DNA of 64,000 bases, taken from assembly GCF_002899895.1 (NCBI RefSeq), contig NZ_PPEI02000005.1:124001-188000 (forward strand). The letters are read 5' to 3'. Source of the DNA: Chryseobacterium oncorhynchi. Lineage in GTDB: Bacteria > Bacteroidota > Bacteroidia > Flavobacteriales > Weeksellaceae. The position numbers and the translations under genes were made by a program. Under the pieces are notes generated by a model that searched no databases, was not told the DNA's origin, and saw only the letters and a program-made list of their open reading frames with translations. Of the stretch, positions 34,401-43,876 are shown piece after piece. Numbering within the stretch: position 1 is the first letter of the stretch; every line of letters starts with the position of its first letter.

Positions 34401-36075
34401 TTGCTCTTGAGAACCAGTTAACACCATAAGAACCATACATATGGATTCCTGATTTTGTTTCTTTATGTACAAATGCAGGGTTTCCAAAATCCGGGATAGC
34501 AATGGCTACCGTTTCGTTATGTGCTTCATCTCCGTTTGAATATACATTCAGGAAGTTAGGATCATTTGGTAATTCCGGCAGATTCCATTTCGTTTCTCCT
34601 TTAGTTTTATATTCAATTCCTACGGATACGGGATAGGTGAATTTGGACATATCAAACTCTTGAGTCGAGTAATAAAACGGACTGTTTGCCGGCTCATCCG
34701 GAGCTAGTTCTTCAACCATTAGGCTTAAATATCTTCCTGTGCCGTCATGGGTATATCCATCTGCATCGGTAAGGCTGCTCATAGTAGTTCCCGCTGTAGG
34801 ATCTGCTGAAACCATTCCCGGAACCAGTGTTTTTAAACGAACCGGAAGAGACAGACGCTGATCTTCTAAGGAAGTTGGCAATGACATTGAGAGGTGATCA
34901 ATTTTAGTTGATGGTTCACCTGTTTTCAGATCTACAAGAGTTTCATAGTGAGCAATGTATAGATATTGACTTCCATCGTAAACTTCATCTCTTAAATCCA
35001 AATGTCCTAACCCAAGCATTCTTGCTACGTGATAGTCTAATGCCGCCATCTGAAGATTATTGAAATGTGAAAACTCCAAAGGGGTTGAATCGTCCGGGTT
35101 ATCGGTAGAATAATATTGGTCAATGGCTAAAGGATTATTCGGATTCTGGCTAAGATCTATATACCTTTTAACAGAATCTCTGATGGTGTTTCCTTGATCA
35201 GGCATATGCCCCCATTTTGTCTCATAGTTTTTGATGTTTACAAATTCATCATCGTTATATCTGGCCCAGACAGCATGAACAGGTCTATCAGGATTAGGTT
35301 CCAGTCTGCGTAAAACCTCTCCATCATCCACAGAAAGTCCAAATTTTCCGATTTGTTCCCAGTTTCTTTTGAAAATAATATCTTCATAGAACTCAAAACT
35401 AACCTTGGTAATAATTGTTGCTGTTGGAATAAAACGAATACTTCTTCCGTTTTCAGCAAAGATTTTTTGTGAAAAGTCTGAGATAGTCTTTCTGAAAGTT
35501 ACATTTTTAGAAAGCCCAGCAAGATTGGTTTCTACAGAAAGTACTTCTGTTTTAGCCACCCCGTTGTTACTGGATGTAAGCTGTGTTGCAAAGAACAGTT
35601 TTTGATTGGATTCTACCTCAATAAGATTACTTCCATACTGCTCTAGAAATCCCATAGGATTTGAAAAAGGATCTGTTTGGTTTCTTACCTCATTATATTT
35701 GTTTTTATTTTTGAAGTATACACGGAACATCCCGTCTTCACTATTACCATACAACCATACTCCTTCGGAATCAATAACCGTGGTTGGTTGATTCGTAAGA
35801 TAAAGTTCTCTTACCTGAGGTTCGTATCTGGTTCTATAAACATTCACAAAGTCATTTTGCTTATTAAATCCTTTAGGCGGACCTGTATGATGGTCTCCTT
35901 TTGGTAAATGCTCTGTTAACTGCCCTTTTAGGGTCCATCTTAGGTGAATACCTGAAGTACTTTCTTCTCCCTTGGACCCAGCCGCCTGTAGATACAGGCA
36001 GTTGGATTGTACAAGAGGGTTAGTAACAGGAAGAATTCCTGAAGATGCTTTTTTATTATTTATATTGAAAGACAT
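31465..36075 (-). CDS. Giant protein of unknown function (1536 residues, operon gene 4)
   Basis: The protein starts MSFNINNKKASSGILPVTNP and has no signal peptide. The N-terminal half holds long soluble segments with many prolines and aromatics and the motif GIHLRWTLKGQL near residue 43. The C-terminal third contains beta-sandwich-like units that look like fibronectin type III or Ig folds (for example SNVTFTWPKMAYKAKYHFYK, then GNWKKLKTVES), ending in ENILTIGRGF. It follows gene 3 (36081) with five bases between, so the two are co-expressed and probably act together. I recognise no named family. It could be a scaffold or surface-directed protein. Confidence 0.85.
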   Translation of the reverse strand: MSFNINNKKASSGILPVTNPLVQSNCLYLQAAGSKGEESTSGIHLRWTLKGQLTEHLPKGDHHTGPPKGFNKQNDFVNVYRTRYEPQVRELYLTNQPTTVIDSEGVWLYGNSEDGMFRVYFKNKNKYNEVRNQTDPFSNPMGFLEQYGSNLIEVESNQKLFFATQLTSSNNGVAKTEVLSVETNLAGLSKNVTFRKTISDFSQKIFAENGRSIRFIPTATIITKVSFEFYEDIIFKRNWEQIGKFGLSVDDGEVLRRLEPNPDRPVHAVWARYNDDEFVNIKNYETKWGHMPDQGNTIRDSVKRYIDLSQNPNNPLAIDQYYSTDNPDDSTPLEFSHFNNLQMAALDYHVARMLGLGHLDLRDEVYDGSQYLYIAHYETLVDLKTGEPSTKIDHLSMSLPTSLEDQRLSLPVRLKTLVPGMVSADPTAGTTMSSLTDADGYTHDGTGRYLSLMVEELAPDEPANSPFYYSTQEFDMSKFTYPVSVGIEYKTKGETKWNLPELPNDPNFLNVYSNGDEAHNETVAIAIPDFGNPAFVHKETKSGIHMYGSYGVNWFSRAKSSPITQQIESKIKPVNTLLPPSSISAFLIQEELPILLTSQNEQDMYKLNPATDKTLVRLTMEYDASQDMISYQKAINGVDLSTFNPLPDNEELFADKIEVFYRPEALKQVFGMIDTVTDLPGNPLISVIKTKALPLASAGLTSTGVNQSVTPTIPGSAFPNYVGGIFTVGTDDYIIHNIVPGSSPDFPIFHILKMQIGNAFGQNTPIPFDPANFLVPSANVSFMVAENMQNTSSWGAVNPHSLKIQIGDNWPIHTEEVTIESGQAPDITYNTYYRKFRGIKKNANIQRVNQPGVPFTGLYEIDFPGYILNKHPQFSDIPGKDSVQWYRGSIRVSAVGQQGAEKRILKVIRIDNIGSGDLKVFALDESHSDTNPLQPNVPRTEEVNFYPGYRAYLHYNAPCRLTKDHVIPQAPDVLEKYSIFGARVIDTTYVGYNSRISIPTMMFGRRIEAPATPQAPMGSKFATRPDYFGRSSYAFTTQFEHRPFSVMYLRSNDDILLSSLYNYTEGNYEEPTVNSIEYIRDKNNDEFFNTRLLELANAGYNSATNLFTEHNGFGFPLPDNEDLFKNINLFIKDHNKHFKENISPVTPPQMTNLDYEIIPKHPSGKYGRVTFYDFIKQTIQNSYVPLTEIPILYQHVKGGDYQPIPKAQVIRDRNGAYLNPTSPDFDMAPMMKVVGNNKTTFVDFTLDGASTSVYFYSVKEVNAQLVQGGMSTAVGPVKMVNSFPLKTPEIKSVIPVLQDEELDISPKMQVTINSYKKIYNVKKAKLYRALTMQDAVSVRTMTLVKELDLEAAGVLNDKVWTLEDDFADLLEVPFSDPLYYRVTVEAEVEYAEANYTGNPQSDVVVTEYAPSEASKIMITTITENVLPKSPFIEYKGTFGRQGLSNVTFTWPKMAYKAKYHFYKMTSQGNWKKLKTVESTNIPVVKLALKDTEWLSSLLRFSDAEGNPISHNFKVITENTSGMFSKDENILTIGRGF

Positions 36076-36080
36076 TTCTA

Positions 36081-39000
36081 TTAGTTTATTTTGATATTTT
36101 CTACTTTAATTTTATCTGCCAGCTTGTACTCGGCACCATTCCATGTTTTATAGATAAACTGGAACATCATAGCTGCTTCTCCAATGTTTTGTTCTGCGTT
36201 CATGATAAGAACCTGCGAATAATCTTTGGAATAAATCATTGAATAGTTCGGATCTCTTTCAGGTTTTAATCCTACACCTCTTTCTTTAAGAACTTCGACC
36301 ATTCCGTCCAGATTAAGAGCTACATTTCTGCTAACAGCTTCAATAGGAATTCTAGGATGGTTGAAAGGTTCAGGGTTTCTGATAAGAATCGCAACTACAT
36401 TTCCTGTTGTGGTATCAATAATTTTATTGAACTCAGTAGTAGGAGCATCTTCCTGTGGATTAATTCCGAATAATCCCTGAACAATTCTATCAAACGGATG
36501 CTGATACTGCATTGCAATAGACTGGCTTAAAGGATTGTTACAGATTTTCTTCGGATCTGTTTGAACAATTTCCCAGGCTGCCTTAAGCTTTTCTGATGTT
36601 AAAGCTTTTCCAATGCTGTAAACTGCTTGCTTTGTCTGTTCAGCACCATTTGCATCCTTATACTTAATGAAACAGCTATTAACCTGTTCCGTAAAGTCTG
36701 CATAACGGGAAGTCTGGAATACAAACTTGTGAACTTCTTTCGCATATTTCTGTTTAATTTCCTCGGTCATATTGGTAACATCTACATTGTTATTTCTTCC
36801 CCAATAGAAGTTCATAACCTGTGCTGTATAAAGTTTTTGAGGTTTCAGTCCTTTAAACTTAATGGTACGATACACAGATTTTGGAGGTTCCATATTCACA
36901 ATTCCGGTACAGTTTTGTCCATTATTCAACATATTAAAATATTGCTGCATTACTGGTGGAATTGCCGGGTTAGGATCTACTGCCCAATTTTCAATAGTCT
37001 GAGCGATATTATCAGGATTAGTGATTACTGTGGTTTCATCAGAAAACAGTCTTGGTGGGTTCACGATGGTAATATCTTCTACCGGATCCTTGATAAGAAT
37101 CTTCATAGAACCTCCCAATTTTTTCATATTCTGATATTCATCCCATCCATCCATCAATTTAGAAACATAGCTTGATGTAAAGTACATTGAGACTTTCGTT
37201 GTTTCATCATTGTAGAATAACGGTTTGGCACTTACGATATTTCCATCTGCATTTGGATAAGAACGTTCATAATCAATATAAGGTCTCAATGATGTATGAG
37301 GATATAAGTCCGGATGTGGAGTAAGCTCTTCTCCCGGAACAACCGGAAGCAGATTTCCGTCTTTATCACGGATTCTTCCGATGGTATCTTCTATAACATT
37401 GGTAGAGTCTTTAATCTTAATTTCCCCATAGGTAGAATCCTTATCTAAGTGGAAGAAACCTAAAGGTCCTGCTGTACGGAATGCATAAGCATAGCTTAAT
37501 GTCTGTGACGGAGCTTGTCCGTTATCTACAGTATCCTTTAATGTAAACTTCACATAATATCCCGTATCTGGTCTCCATACTGGTTGAATAGACCTGGTAA
37601 TTGCATTTACTGCAGCCTGTGTCTCCGATGTAACAGCTGCCAGAGTAGGAATATTTACATTGTATGAATAGTCTTCCACAGATAACCAACTTACTTCATG
37701 GAATAATGTGAAACATTTCTTCTGACTAGAACAGTTTCCTAGATCTCTCAAAATAGAAATGATATCTTCACATGCTGTGTTATACTCTTCGCCATACATT
37801 GCATGTCCTGACCAACCCATAAACATAATGGATACAATTGTATTGATCTGTCTTTCTAAAATTCTATTAAGATATTCATAAGACGGATTATTATTGATAA
37901 ACTCATTATAAGCATCCAATAAAGGAGTTTCACTATGAGGTGGCTTATCATTAAATATTCCGAATTCCTGTTGTGAAAGATAAGTGCTCAGATTACATAA
38001 TACAGAGTCTTCGCACGGATTCATTTGTAGCAATAGGTTATTAATCTGTCTAAGTTTGTTTTTTAAACGATTAAAACGATCAATAATTCCCTGTTGATCA
38101 GGATTATTTATATTCATGCTACCCATAAGGTCTTCTAATAATGCATCATATTGTTCAACATTAAGTTCATACGCAAGAGTCGGCACCCAGCTATTTCTTA
38201 ATGATTCCAATATTGTCTGATAAATACCTAACTCAAGATTTCTTCTGATAAAATTTAAACCTATCGTTCCACCTCCACCTATTCTTGAAAATGGTGCGAA
38301 GAAATAGTTATTATACATTTCAACCATCTGAGGGTACAATGAGCAAGCAGCTTCATATTTTTCTTTTGCAACACCTTCGCAACCTCTGGATTGAAGTTTT
38401 TCCAGTTTTCTTTCAAGCTCAGTATATAACTCAGGATTACTTGGGGATACAGTACCTACTACACCTCCTTGCTGTAAAGCTATTTGGTATCCTTGGTTGA
38501 TAAGATCTGCCATCTGCTGTTGAATAAGATCAATTTCAGCATTATCCACCGAATCCGGAGTGATTACAATTTTTGTAATTCCACCCACCGGAATCACTGA
38601 AGGTGAGATCGGCGTTTCAAGATCCTGTTTTGAATAATATTTCTGTTGAACATCATATTGTACAAAGGACTGTGTATTGGTTAAATCAATCAAAGGAGTG
38701 TAATAAGACACGGTTACCCCTGTACTGTATGTACTCAACTTCAGCTTGATCTTGGCCGCTGGATTTGGCAGCATGATCGTAAGCGGAGAATGATTTTTAA
38801 ACAATAACGACTGTGCAAAACCATGGTTATTCGCTTCATCTGAAACTTTTGCATGATCCCCCTGCATAACAGGGTTTCCATTTGGATCTACTGCATATTG
38901 TACATCTCCAGCAATCTGGTAAGAAGCACCTTCACTTTGGAAGAAGTTGGATGAAGAAGCATAATACAATGTATTCAATGGTTTCTCAAGGAAATCAGAC

Positions 39001-42000
39001 GTTGAATCTTGGATTGTCTGTCCCTTACAGAATAATGTAGATGGCATAATTCCGTATTGTTCAGGAATAAACCAGCCAGCATTTCCCTGTTCTGTATAAG
39101 AGAATGGTGTCATACCCAATAATCTGATCGCATTGTACTGATTATCTTTTTTCTGCCATTGCCCAACCTTAAGGTTACTCAATGCTCCATTATTCGGTTC
39201 CATTGCTTTGAATGGATCATATTTATTCCAGCCTGAAGTACCATCATTGGCCATAATTTCAATGGCTTCTAATGTATACTGGTGTTTTACCTGTCTTAGT
39301 TCCAGGCCTTTCATTACTTTATCCGGCGGAATCATATCCGTAGAGTTCGCGGCAGGATTTGTAAACCCTCCAATGATAGCACTGGTAGCAGCTGCCGGAA
39401 GTAATCCTTTTGTTGTCTTAATATCAATATAGGTATCAAGAGGAACTACTTTCGTAATCGTAGAAACATCAGGATAGATTGTAGTACTTGTTCTTTGAAG
39501 ATCAAATGTTTCATTAGTTAACATACTAATTCCTTTCACAAGACTGTCTTCCTGACCAGGAATTTCTGTAAATGGCTTCACCGGAGTTCTGTCCACTTCT
39601 TTATTGAATTCCCACTTCAGTTCCAGTTTTGCAGAGAAGCTGATCTTAAAGAACAGAATCTTTAACTTAAATGCAACTGTAAATGCTCCATAGATCAGGA
39701 ATGGTTTCGGAGACTCTACTGCGAGAAGAATAGATACCGCCGCATAAATACGGAAGATCTTCACGTTGATATCAATCACTAATCCGGCTTCAAAATAAGC
39801 ACCCATCTGAGGTTTCTGGAAACTAATTTTTCCACCTAATTCCAGATATGCTAAAACAAAGATGCTGACAGGCCCGAATTTTCTATCAAACCTAAACTCT
39901 CCTCTTGCACCGGCCTGAATTCCTTTTCCGGAAATCATCAGGAATGCTTTCAGGGTAAACAGATCCTTTAATATTTTGGCCTGAATTGGCTTTTGTTGTG
40001 TTCCGAAATTAATATACCATGCGGATGGATTATTAAAGAAGAAACCAGCCTGAATTTCAGCGTACAGCTTAATAATATCTCCTGAACTTTCAGGGAATTT
40101 ATAGTCTGCACCAAACCCGAATTCCAATGAATTATCTCCAAAAATGAAGAACGCAAAGAATGGTGGATCATCCTGAAAACTTACTCTTTTCGACAGAAGC
40201 TTCATTCTCGCATCCACCATAACCATGGATGGAAGTGATAATAATAACATGGCATTGGCTGAAATAATATTTCCGTTAGCCATAGTATCTCCAAGCAATG
40301 CTCCGACTCCTAAAGAGAATGGGAAATTGTATTTCTCCGTTTTATCCGGACCACTGAATTTCTCAACACCTACTCCTCTTTCCGGAGCTGTATAGTATTC
40401 ATACCAGGTATTCTGAGAAGTCATATTAATGGCTGCTTTCTCAGCAACATAACGATATCCTAATAATCCACGGAAACCGTAGATGGACACTGGTCCTAAG
40501 GCAATCGGGTTCGGAAGCTCAATATTGGCATCAATCAGGAATGCAGGATACTTTGGAGCTAAACGCATGTTTACACCTCCTGTAATTCTAGGGTTTTTAA
40601 CTTTAAGGCTTACTCCTCCTTTATACTCCTGGAATGCTCCCGGCTCCGGAATAGACAACCATCCTTTGATCGCCACATTCGGATCACTTGAGTTAGCCGG
40701 AATAACCATATCGATATGGATCGTCTGAATATGAAGATAAGAATCCGGATCTTTTTGAGGATCATTTTCGTCATTATCAGTTGTATAGTAATATTTAATT
40801 CCGTCTCCACGGGCATCAATTCCTGCAACCCCGATACTTACTCCTCCGTCAAAGCCAAAGTAGTTGTATTTACGCATCACTCCTTTTCTTTCTCTTTCAT
40901 GAGAACCAAAGTGAATAGCAGTAACTGAAATTTCAGTAGGGCCAAGTGGAATTTTAATAGGTTTTGGAAGAACCATGTTTCCTCCGTTTACACGGAAATC
41001 AATATGGCCGTCACTGTAGATCCTTAATGCGGAAATACTTAGTTTCTGTCCTTTTAAAAGTTCTCCAAAAGTTCCCAGGAATTCAATGTCTGCAGCAGCA
41101 CCGATATAAAACTTATTGCCCTCTTTTCCGAGTTCAACAGAGCTTAAATGCAGCTTCATAACATTCCCTAGCTGTACAGGAAAAGGTGGAGCGGTAGCGG
41201 CTGTAAGACGAAAATCTCCATCGGCTTCGATATGACCTGCCACTTCAAGCTGAACGGGCTGTCCGCCAACAACAGGCATATCTGTAGGATAGGTGAATTT
41301 AGGAATAATCAAACCTCCTTTAATATTGGATGAAACCACTGAATTCTTGTTCAATGTAACATCAAAAGATTTGAAACCTACTTGAAATCCATTCTTTCCA
41401 CCTAGCCTTTTCCACATCATGGCATTATTACCATTTAAAGTGGATAAATAATTCTGGTAATTGGCACCGTTGTTAAAAACAATCGGGTCGGCCTGTGCCA
41501 GCGGCGTCAGAGAAAGCGGAAACTTAAATGCAAATGGTGCATCTGAAGTTGCTTTTAAACCTTGTAAAATGGTTTTCAACTCTGCATAATTATTGGCTGT
41601 TACTAAACCAATTTCTCCTGTAGTCGCATTCTTATTGTATAATGATACAGGATAGCTGAATGCAAACTTATCGTTATAGTATTCAAAACCTCCTCCCTGA
41701 TGGACTACAGGAACGGATTCCAGCATAATAGTTCCGGAAACACCTCCTGTTCCTACAAGCATGTCATAACCTCCCAGTCTTAGTGTAGCACTTGAACTGC
41801 TTGGTGGATTAGTTTCATCGTAGAACCATTTTGGTGGGAACGTTACGGAGACAGCTCTTGCATAAACTCCTGTAAAATCTGGTGAATATCCGTAGGCATC
41901 TGCTTCAGGGATATTTTTTGTTTTACTTAAATCCAGCTTCAGTCTGTCCAGCTGAACCAATAATCCCGTATTTCCAATTTCTGAGTACGTACTTGGACCT

Positions 42001-42917
42001 AATGATCCTGCAATATCTACATCATATCCGATTCCTGAAACAGTATCTGCATAAAGCACCGCTTTTGCAAAATCGAAATAGGTTTTAGCATCGGGATTTG
42101 GATCTGGTATTAATTCGCCACTGCTATTAGTAGTCCAAGGTTTTAGAATATTCCTAGGAAACTCGATGGATGCTGATGTTTCCAGAGTAATCTTTGCACT
42201 AGGTGTAATGATACCTTTAATATACTCATCAATATCTTGTGGTAAAATATTCTTAAAGAATAATTTTAGCTGTTCCTTTGGAGCTGAATTAATGATGTTT
42301 CCTACGATGTAGGTTGAAAAAGCAGCCAAAGCGGCTCCTCTGGAGTATGCTGTATTTAAGAAATTTATCAATTCACCAACTCTATCACTAGAAGTAGGAT
42401 AAGGAATTGGAGAAGCAAGAAAAGATCCTAGTTCAGCATTTAAGTCATCTACAAACTTTTTTATAGGATCACCTGTAGTATTAACAAATACATTGATGAA
42501 TTCATTAACTACAGTAGTTTGGTCTAGATTTAAAGTTGCTAATGCAATGTTAAAAATTTCTTCAACTGAGAATGAAAAGTTATCCAAGTTGAATTTAGAA
42601 ATATATCCAATAATTGGCCAATTGTACTGAACCGTTACTGGAAAGGAAGAGATCTGCCCGTTTTGAGCATCCCTATTAAGGACAAATTTGAGTCCATAGA
42701 CTAGGTCAAAATTAATCCTTTCTTTAGCTACAATACTTAAGCTATAGAACGCACTATCTCCTGAGGAACTTACACTTGTCTGAAAGTCCTTATAGTAAAC
42801 TCTGCTAAAAACTTGTTGGGAAATATTCTTTACAAATCCTAGAGAAGATGGTATGTTGTCTAAAGTGATTAAGTTGGATAGCTTAGGATAATATGGTAAT
42901 AATTGTGTATTTGGCAT
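36081..42917 (-). CDS. Giant beta-rich protein of unknown function (2278 residues, operon gene 3)
   Basis: This protein has no signal peptide (MPNTQLLPYYPKLSNLITLD). Its central 1000 residues are made of repeating hydrophobic beta segments with Gly and aromatics (GPVSIYGFRGLLGYRYV, FFAFFIFGDNSLEFGFGADY, VSIFVLAYLELGGKISFQ, FFKISFSAKLELKWEF), a look I associate with DUF6603-like proteins. The last 1000 residues are polar and more helical. A cysteine cluster (CEGVAKEKYEAAC, NPCEDSVLCNLSTY) occurs around residue 1500-1640. It lies 72 bases after the 291-residue exported protein and five bases before gene 4. The function is unknown; the DUF6603 comparison is from memory and weak. Confidence 0.85.
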   Translation of the reverse strand: MPNTQLLPYYPKLSNLITLDNIPSSLGFVKNISQQVFSRVYYKDFQTSVSSSGDSAFYSLSIVAKERINFDLVYGLKFVLNRDAQNGQISSFPVTVQYNWPIIGYISKFNLDNFSFSVEEIFNIALATLNLDQTTVVNEFINVFVNTTGDPIKKFVDDLNAELGSFLASPIPYPTSSDRVGELINFLNTAYSRGAALAAFSTYIVGNIINSAPKEQLKLFFKNILPQDIDEYIKGIITPSAKITLETSASIEFPRNILKPWTTNSSGELIPDPNPDAKTYFDFAKAVLYADTVSGIGYDVDIAGSLGPSTYSEIGNTGLLVQLDRLKLDLSKTKNIPEADAYGYSPDFTGVYARAVSVTFPPKWFYDETNPPSSSSATLRLGGYDMLVGTGGVSGTIMLESVPVVHQGGGFEYYNDKFAFSYPVSLYNKNATTGEIGLVTANNYAELKTILQGLKATSDAPFAFKFPLSLTPLAQADPIVFNNGANYQNYLSTLNGNNAMMWKRLGGKNGFQVGFKSFDVTLNKNSVVSSNIKGGLIIPKFTYPTDMPVVGGQPVQLEVAGHIEADGDFRLTAATAPPFPVQLGNVMKLHLSSVELGKEGNKFYIGAAADIEFLGTFGELLKGQKLSISALRIYSDGHIDFRVNGGNMVLPKPIKIPLGPTEISVTAIHFGSHERERKGVMRKYNYFGFDGGVSIGVAGIDARGDGIKYYYTTDNDENDPQKDPDSYLHIQTIHIDMVIPANSSDPNVAIKGWLSIPEPGAFQEYKGGVSLKVKNPRITGGVNMRLAPKYPAFLIDANIELPNPIALGPVSIYGFRGLLGYRYVAEKAAINMTSQNTWYEYYTAPERGVGVEKFSGPDKTEKYNFPFSLGVGALLGDTMANGNIISANAMLLLSLPSMVMVDARMKLLSKRVSFQDDPPFFAFFIFGDNSLEFGFGADYKFPESSGDIIKLYAEIQAGFFFNNPSAWYINFGTQQKPIQAKILKDLFTLKAFLMISGKGIQAGARGEFRFDRKFGPVSIFVLAYLELGGKISFQKPQMGAYFEAGLVIDINVKIFRIYAAVSILLAVESPKPFLIYGAFTVAFKLKILFFKISFSAKLELKWEFNKEVDRTPVKPFTEIPGQEDSLVKGISMLTNETFDLQRTSTTIYPDVSTITKVVPLDTYIDIKTTKGLLPAAATSAIIGGFTNPAANSTDMIPPDKVMKGLELRQVKHQYTLEAIEIMANDGTSGWNKYDPFKAMEPNNGALSNLKVGQWQKKDNQYNAIRLLGMTPFSYTEQGNAGWFIPEQYGIMPSTLFCKGQTIQDSTSDFLEKPLNTLYYASSSNFFQSEGASYQIAGDVQYAVDPNGNPVMQGDHAKVSDEANNHGFAQSLLFKNHSPLTIMLPNPAAKIKLKLSTYSTGVTVSYYTPLIDLTNTQSFVQYDVQQKYYSKQDLETPISPSVIPVGGITKIVITPDSVDNAEIDLIQQQMADLINQGYQIALQQGGVVGTVSPSNPELYTELERKLEKLQSRGCEGVAKEKYEAACSLYPQMVEMYNNYFFAPFSRIGGGGTIGLNFIRRNLELGIYQTILESLRNSWVPTLAYELNVEQYDALLEDLMGSMNINNPDQQGIIDRFNRLKNKLRQINNLLLQMNPCEDSVLCNLSTYLSQQEFGIFNDKPPHSETPLLDAYNEFINNNPSYEYLNRILERQINTIVSIMFMGWSGHAMYGEEYNTACEDIISILRDLGNCSSQKKCFTLFHEVSWLSVEDYSYNVNIPTLAAVTSETQAAVNAITRSIQPVWRPDTGYYVKFTLKDTVDNGQAPSQTLSYAYAFRTAGPLGFFHLDKDSTYGEIKIKDSTNVIEDTIGRIRDKDGNLLPVVPGEELTPHPDLYPHTSLRPYIDYERSYPNADGNIVSAKPLFYNDETTKVSMYFTSSYVSKLMDGWDEYQNMKKLGGSMKILIKDPVEDITIVNPPRLFSDETTVITNPDNIAQTIENWAVDPNPAIPPVMQQYFNMLNNGQNCTGIVNMEPPKSVYRTIKFKGLKPQKLYTAQVMNFYWGRNNNVDVTNMTEEIKQKYAKEVHKFVFQTSRYADFTEQVNSCFIKYKDANGAEQTKQAVYSIGKALTSEKLKAAWEIVQTDPKKICNNPLSQSIAMQYQHPFDRIVQGLFGINPQEDAPTTEFNKIIDTTTGNVVAILIRNPEPFNHPRIPIEAVSRNVALNLDGMVEVLKERGVGLKPERDPNYSMIYSKDYSQVLIMNAEQNIGEAAMMFQFIYKTWNGAEYKLADKIKVENIKIN

Positions 42918-42989
42918 AATATCTTAAAAATTTGATGTGTTGGTTTTTATTATTAAATAATCAAAAGATGATTATTTAAAATACCCTAA

Positions 42990-43865
42990 TCATATCCTTG
43001 ATAAGTCAACATCTAAAAATTCAATTTTTTCGTTTTTGGGGTTTATTTCTATAGTCCAATTGGACTTTGTAATATCCATGATGATTTTATAGACAGGTTT
43101 TGTCTCGTCATTATTTCTATAAACCTTATAGAGAAAATAGTTCCCATTATTAATAGCTTTGGCAATATCAAGGGAAACACCTTGAACAACTTTATCATTG
43201 AGGGTCTTAATTTTACCATTAGCTTTTAGTAATTCAAACGACTGTTGACGAAAAATTTCCGGAACTTTTTTTAAAAAAGCTTCATCTGGTAAAGGAAAGT
43301 CTCTTTCGTAATTGAAAATTTTGATGCTTTTATCCTGATATATAACTTTTTTATAAATTAAATCTGTAAAAGGATTAAAGGTATTTTTATTAAATTTTTC
43401 ATATTGATATAAAAAAGAATAATTTTCATTTCCAAAATAATAACTTTCAATAACTAATGTTTTATAATCCGTTTTATTATAAATATTATAATTATCATCT
43501 AAGATTTCCTGTGTTATTATTTCTTTATCATAATGGAGGAAATATCTTCTTTTTTGGTCAATGTTATCCTTTATAATATAATATCCTTTATCAGCTTTAC
43601 TATAAACATTACTATTTTTAATAATAGTAGGTTCTGCAGATTTCAATACTAGCAAAGAATCATACTTTTTTTTATCTAAGTATAAATAATAATCTTCCTT
43701 TCCATCTTTTATTCTATAATGGAAATATTGATTGGGTTTATTTACTTCTGAATAATAATCTCTGGCTCTTTCCCTTGTAGTCTGATAATTCCTTTGTATA
43801 TCTTCTATTTGAGCATAAGACTGTATTGAAAATAATAATAGTATTGCTGGTAGGATATTTTTCAT
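42990..43865 (-). CDS. Exported protein of the giant operon (291 residues, operon gene 2)
   Basis: This is the only gene of the operon with a signal peptide (ILPAILLLFSIQSYAQ, cleaved about 18-19). The mature protein is strand-rich and charged, with many Tyr, Lys and Asp residues (DYYLYLDKKKYDSLLVL, GYYIIKDNIDQKRRYF), and ends IEFLDVDLSRI. No family is recognised. It begins 11 bases after the stop of the 1159-residue gene. Encoding with the giants suggests an envelope role linked to them, for example as a processing partner, receptor or immunity protein. Confidence 0.8.
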   Translation of the reverse strand: MKNILPAILLLFSIQSYAQIEDIQRNYQTTRERARDYYSEVNKPNQYFHYRIKDGKEDYYLYLDKKKYDSLLVLKSAEPTIIKNSNVYSKADKGYYIIKDNIDQKRRYFLHYDKEIITQEILDDNYNIYNKTDYKTLVIESYYFGNENYSFLYQYEKFNKNTFNPFTDLIYKKVIYQDKSIKIFNYERDFPLPDEAFLKKVPEIFRQQSFELLKANGKIKTLNDKVVQGVSLDIAKAINNGNYFLYKVYRNNDETKPVYKIIMDITKSNWTIEINPKNEKIEFLDVDLSRI

Positions 43866-43876
43866 ATTATATTGTT

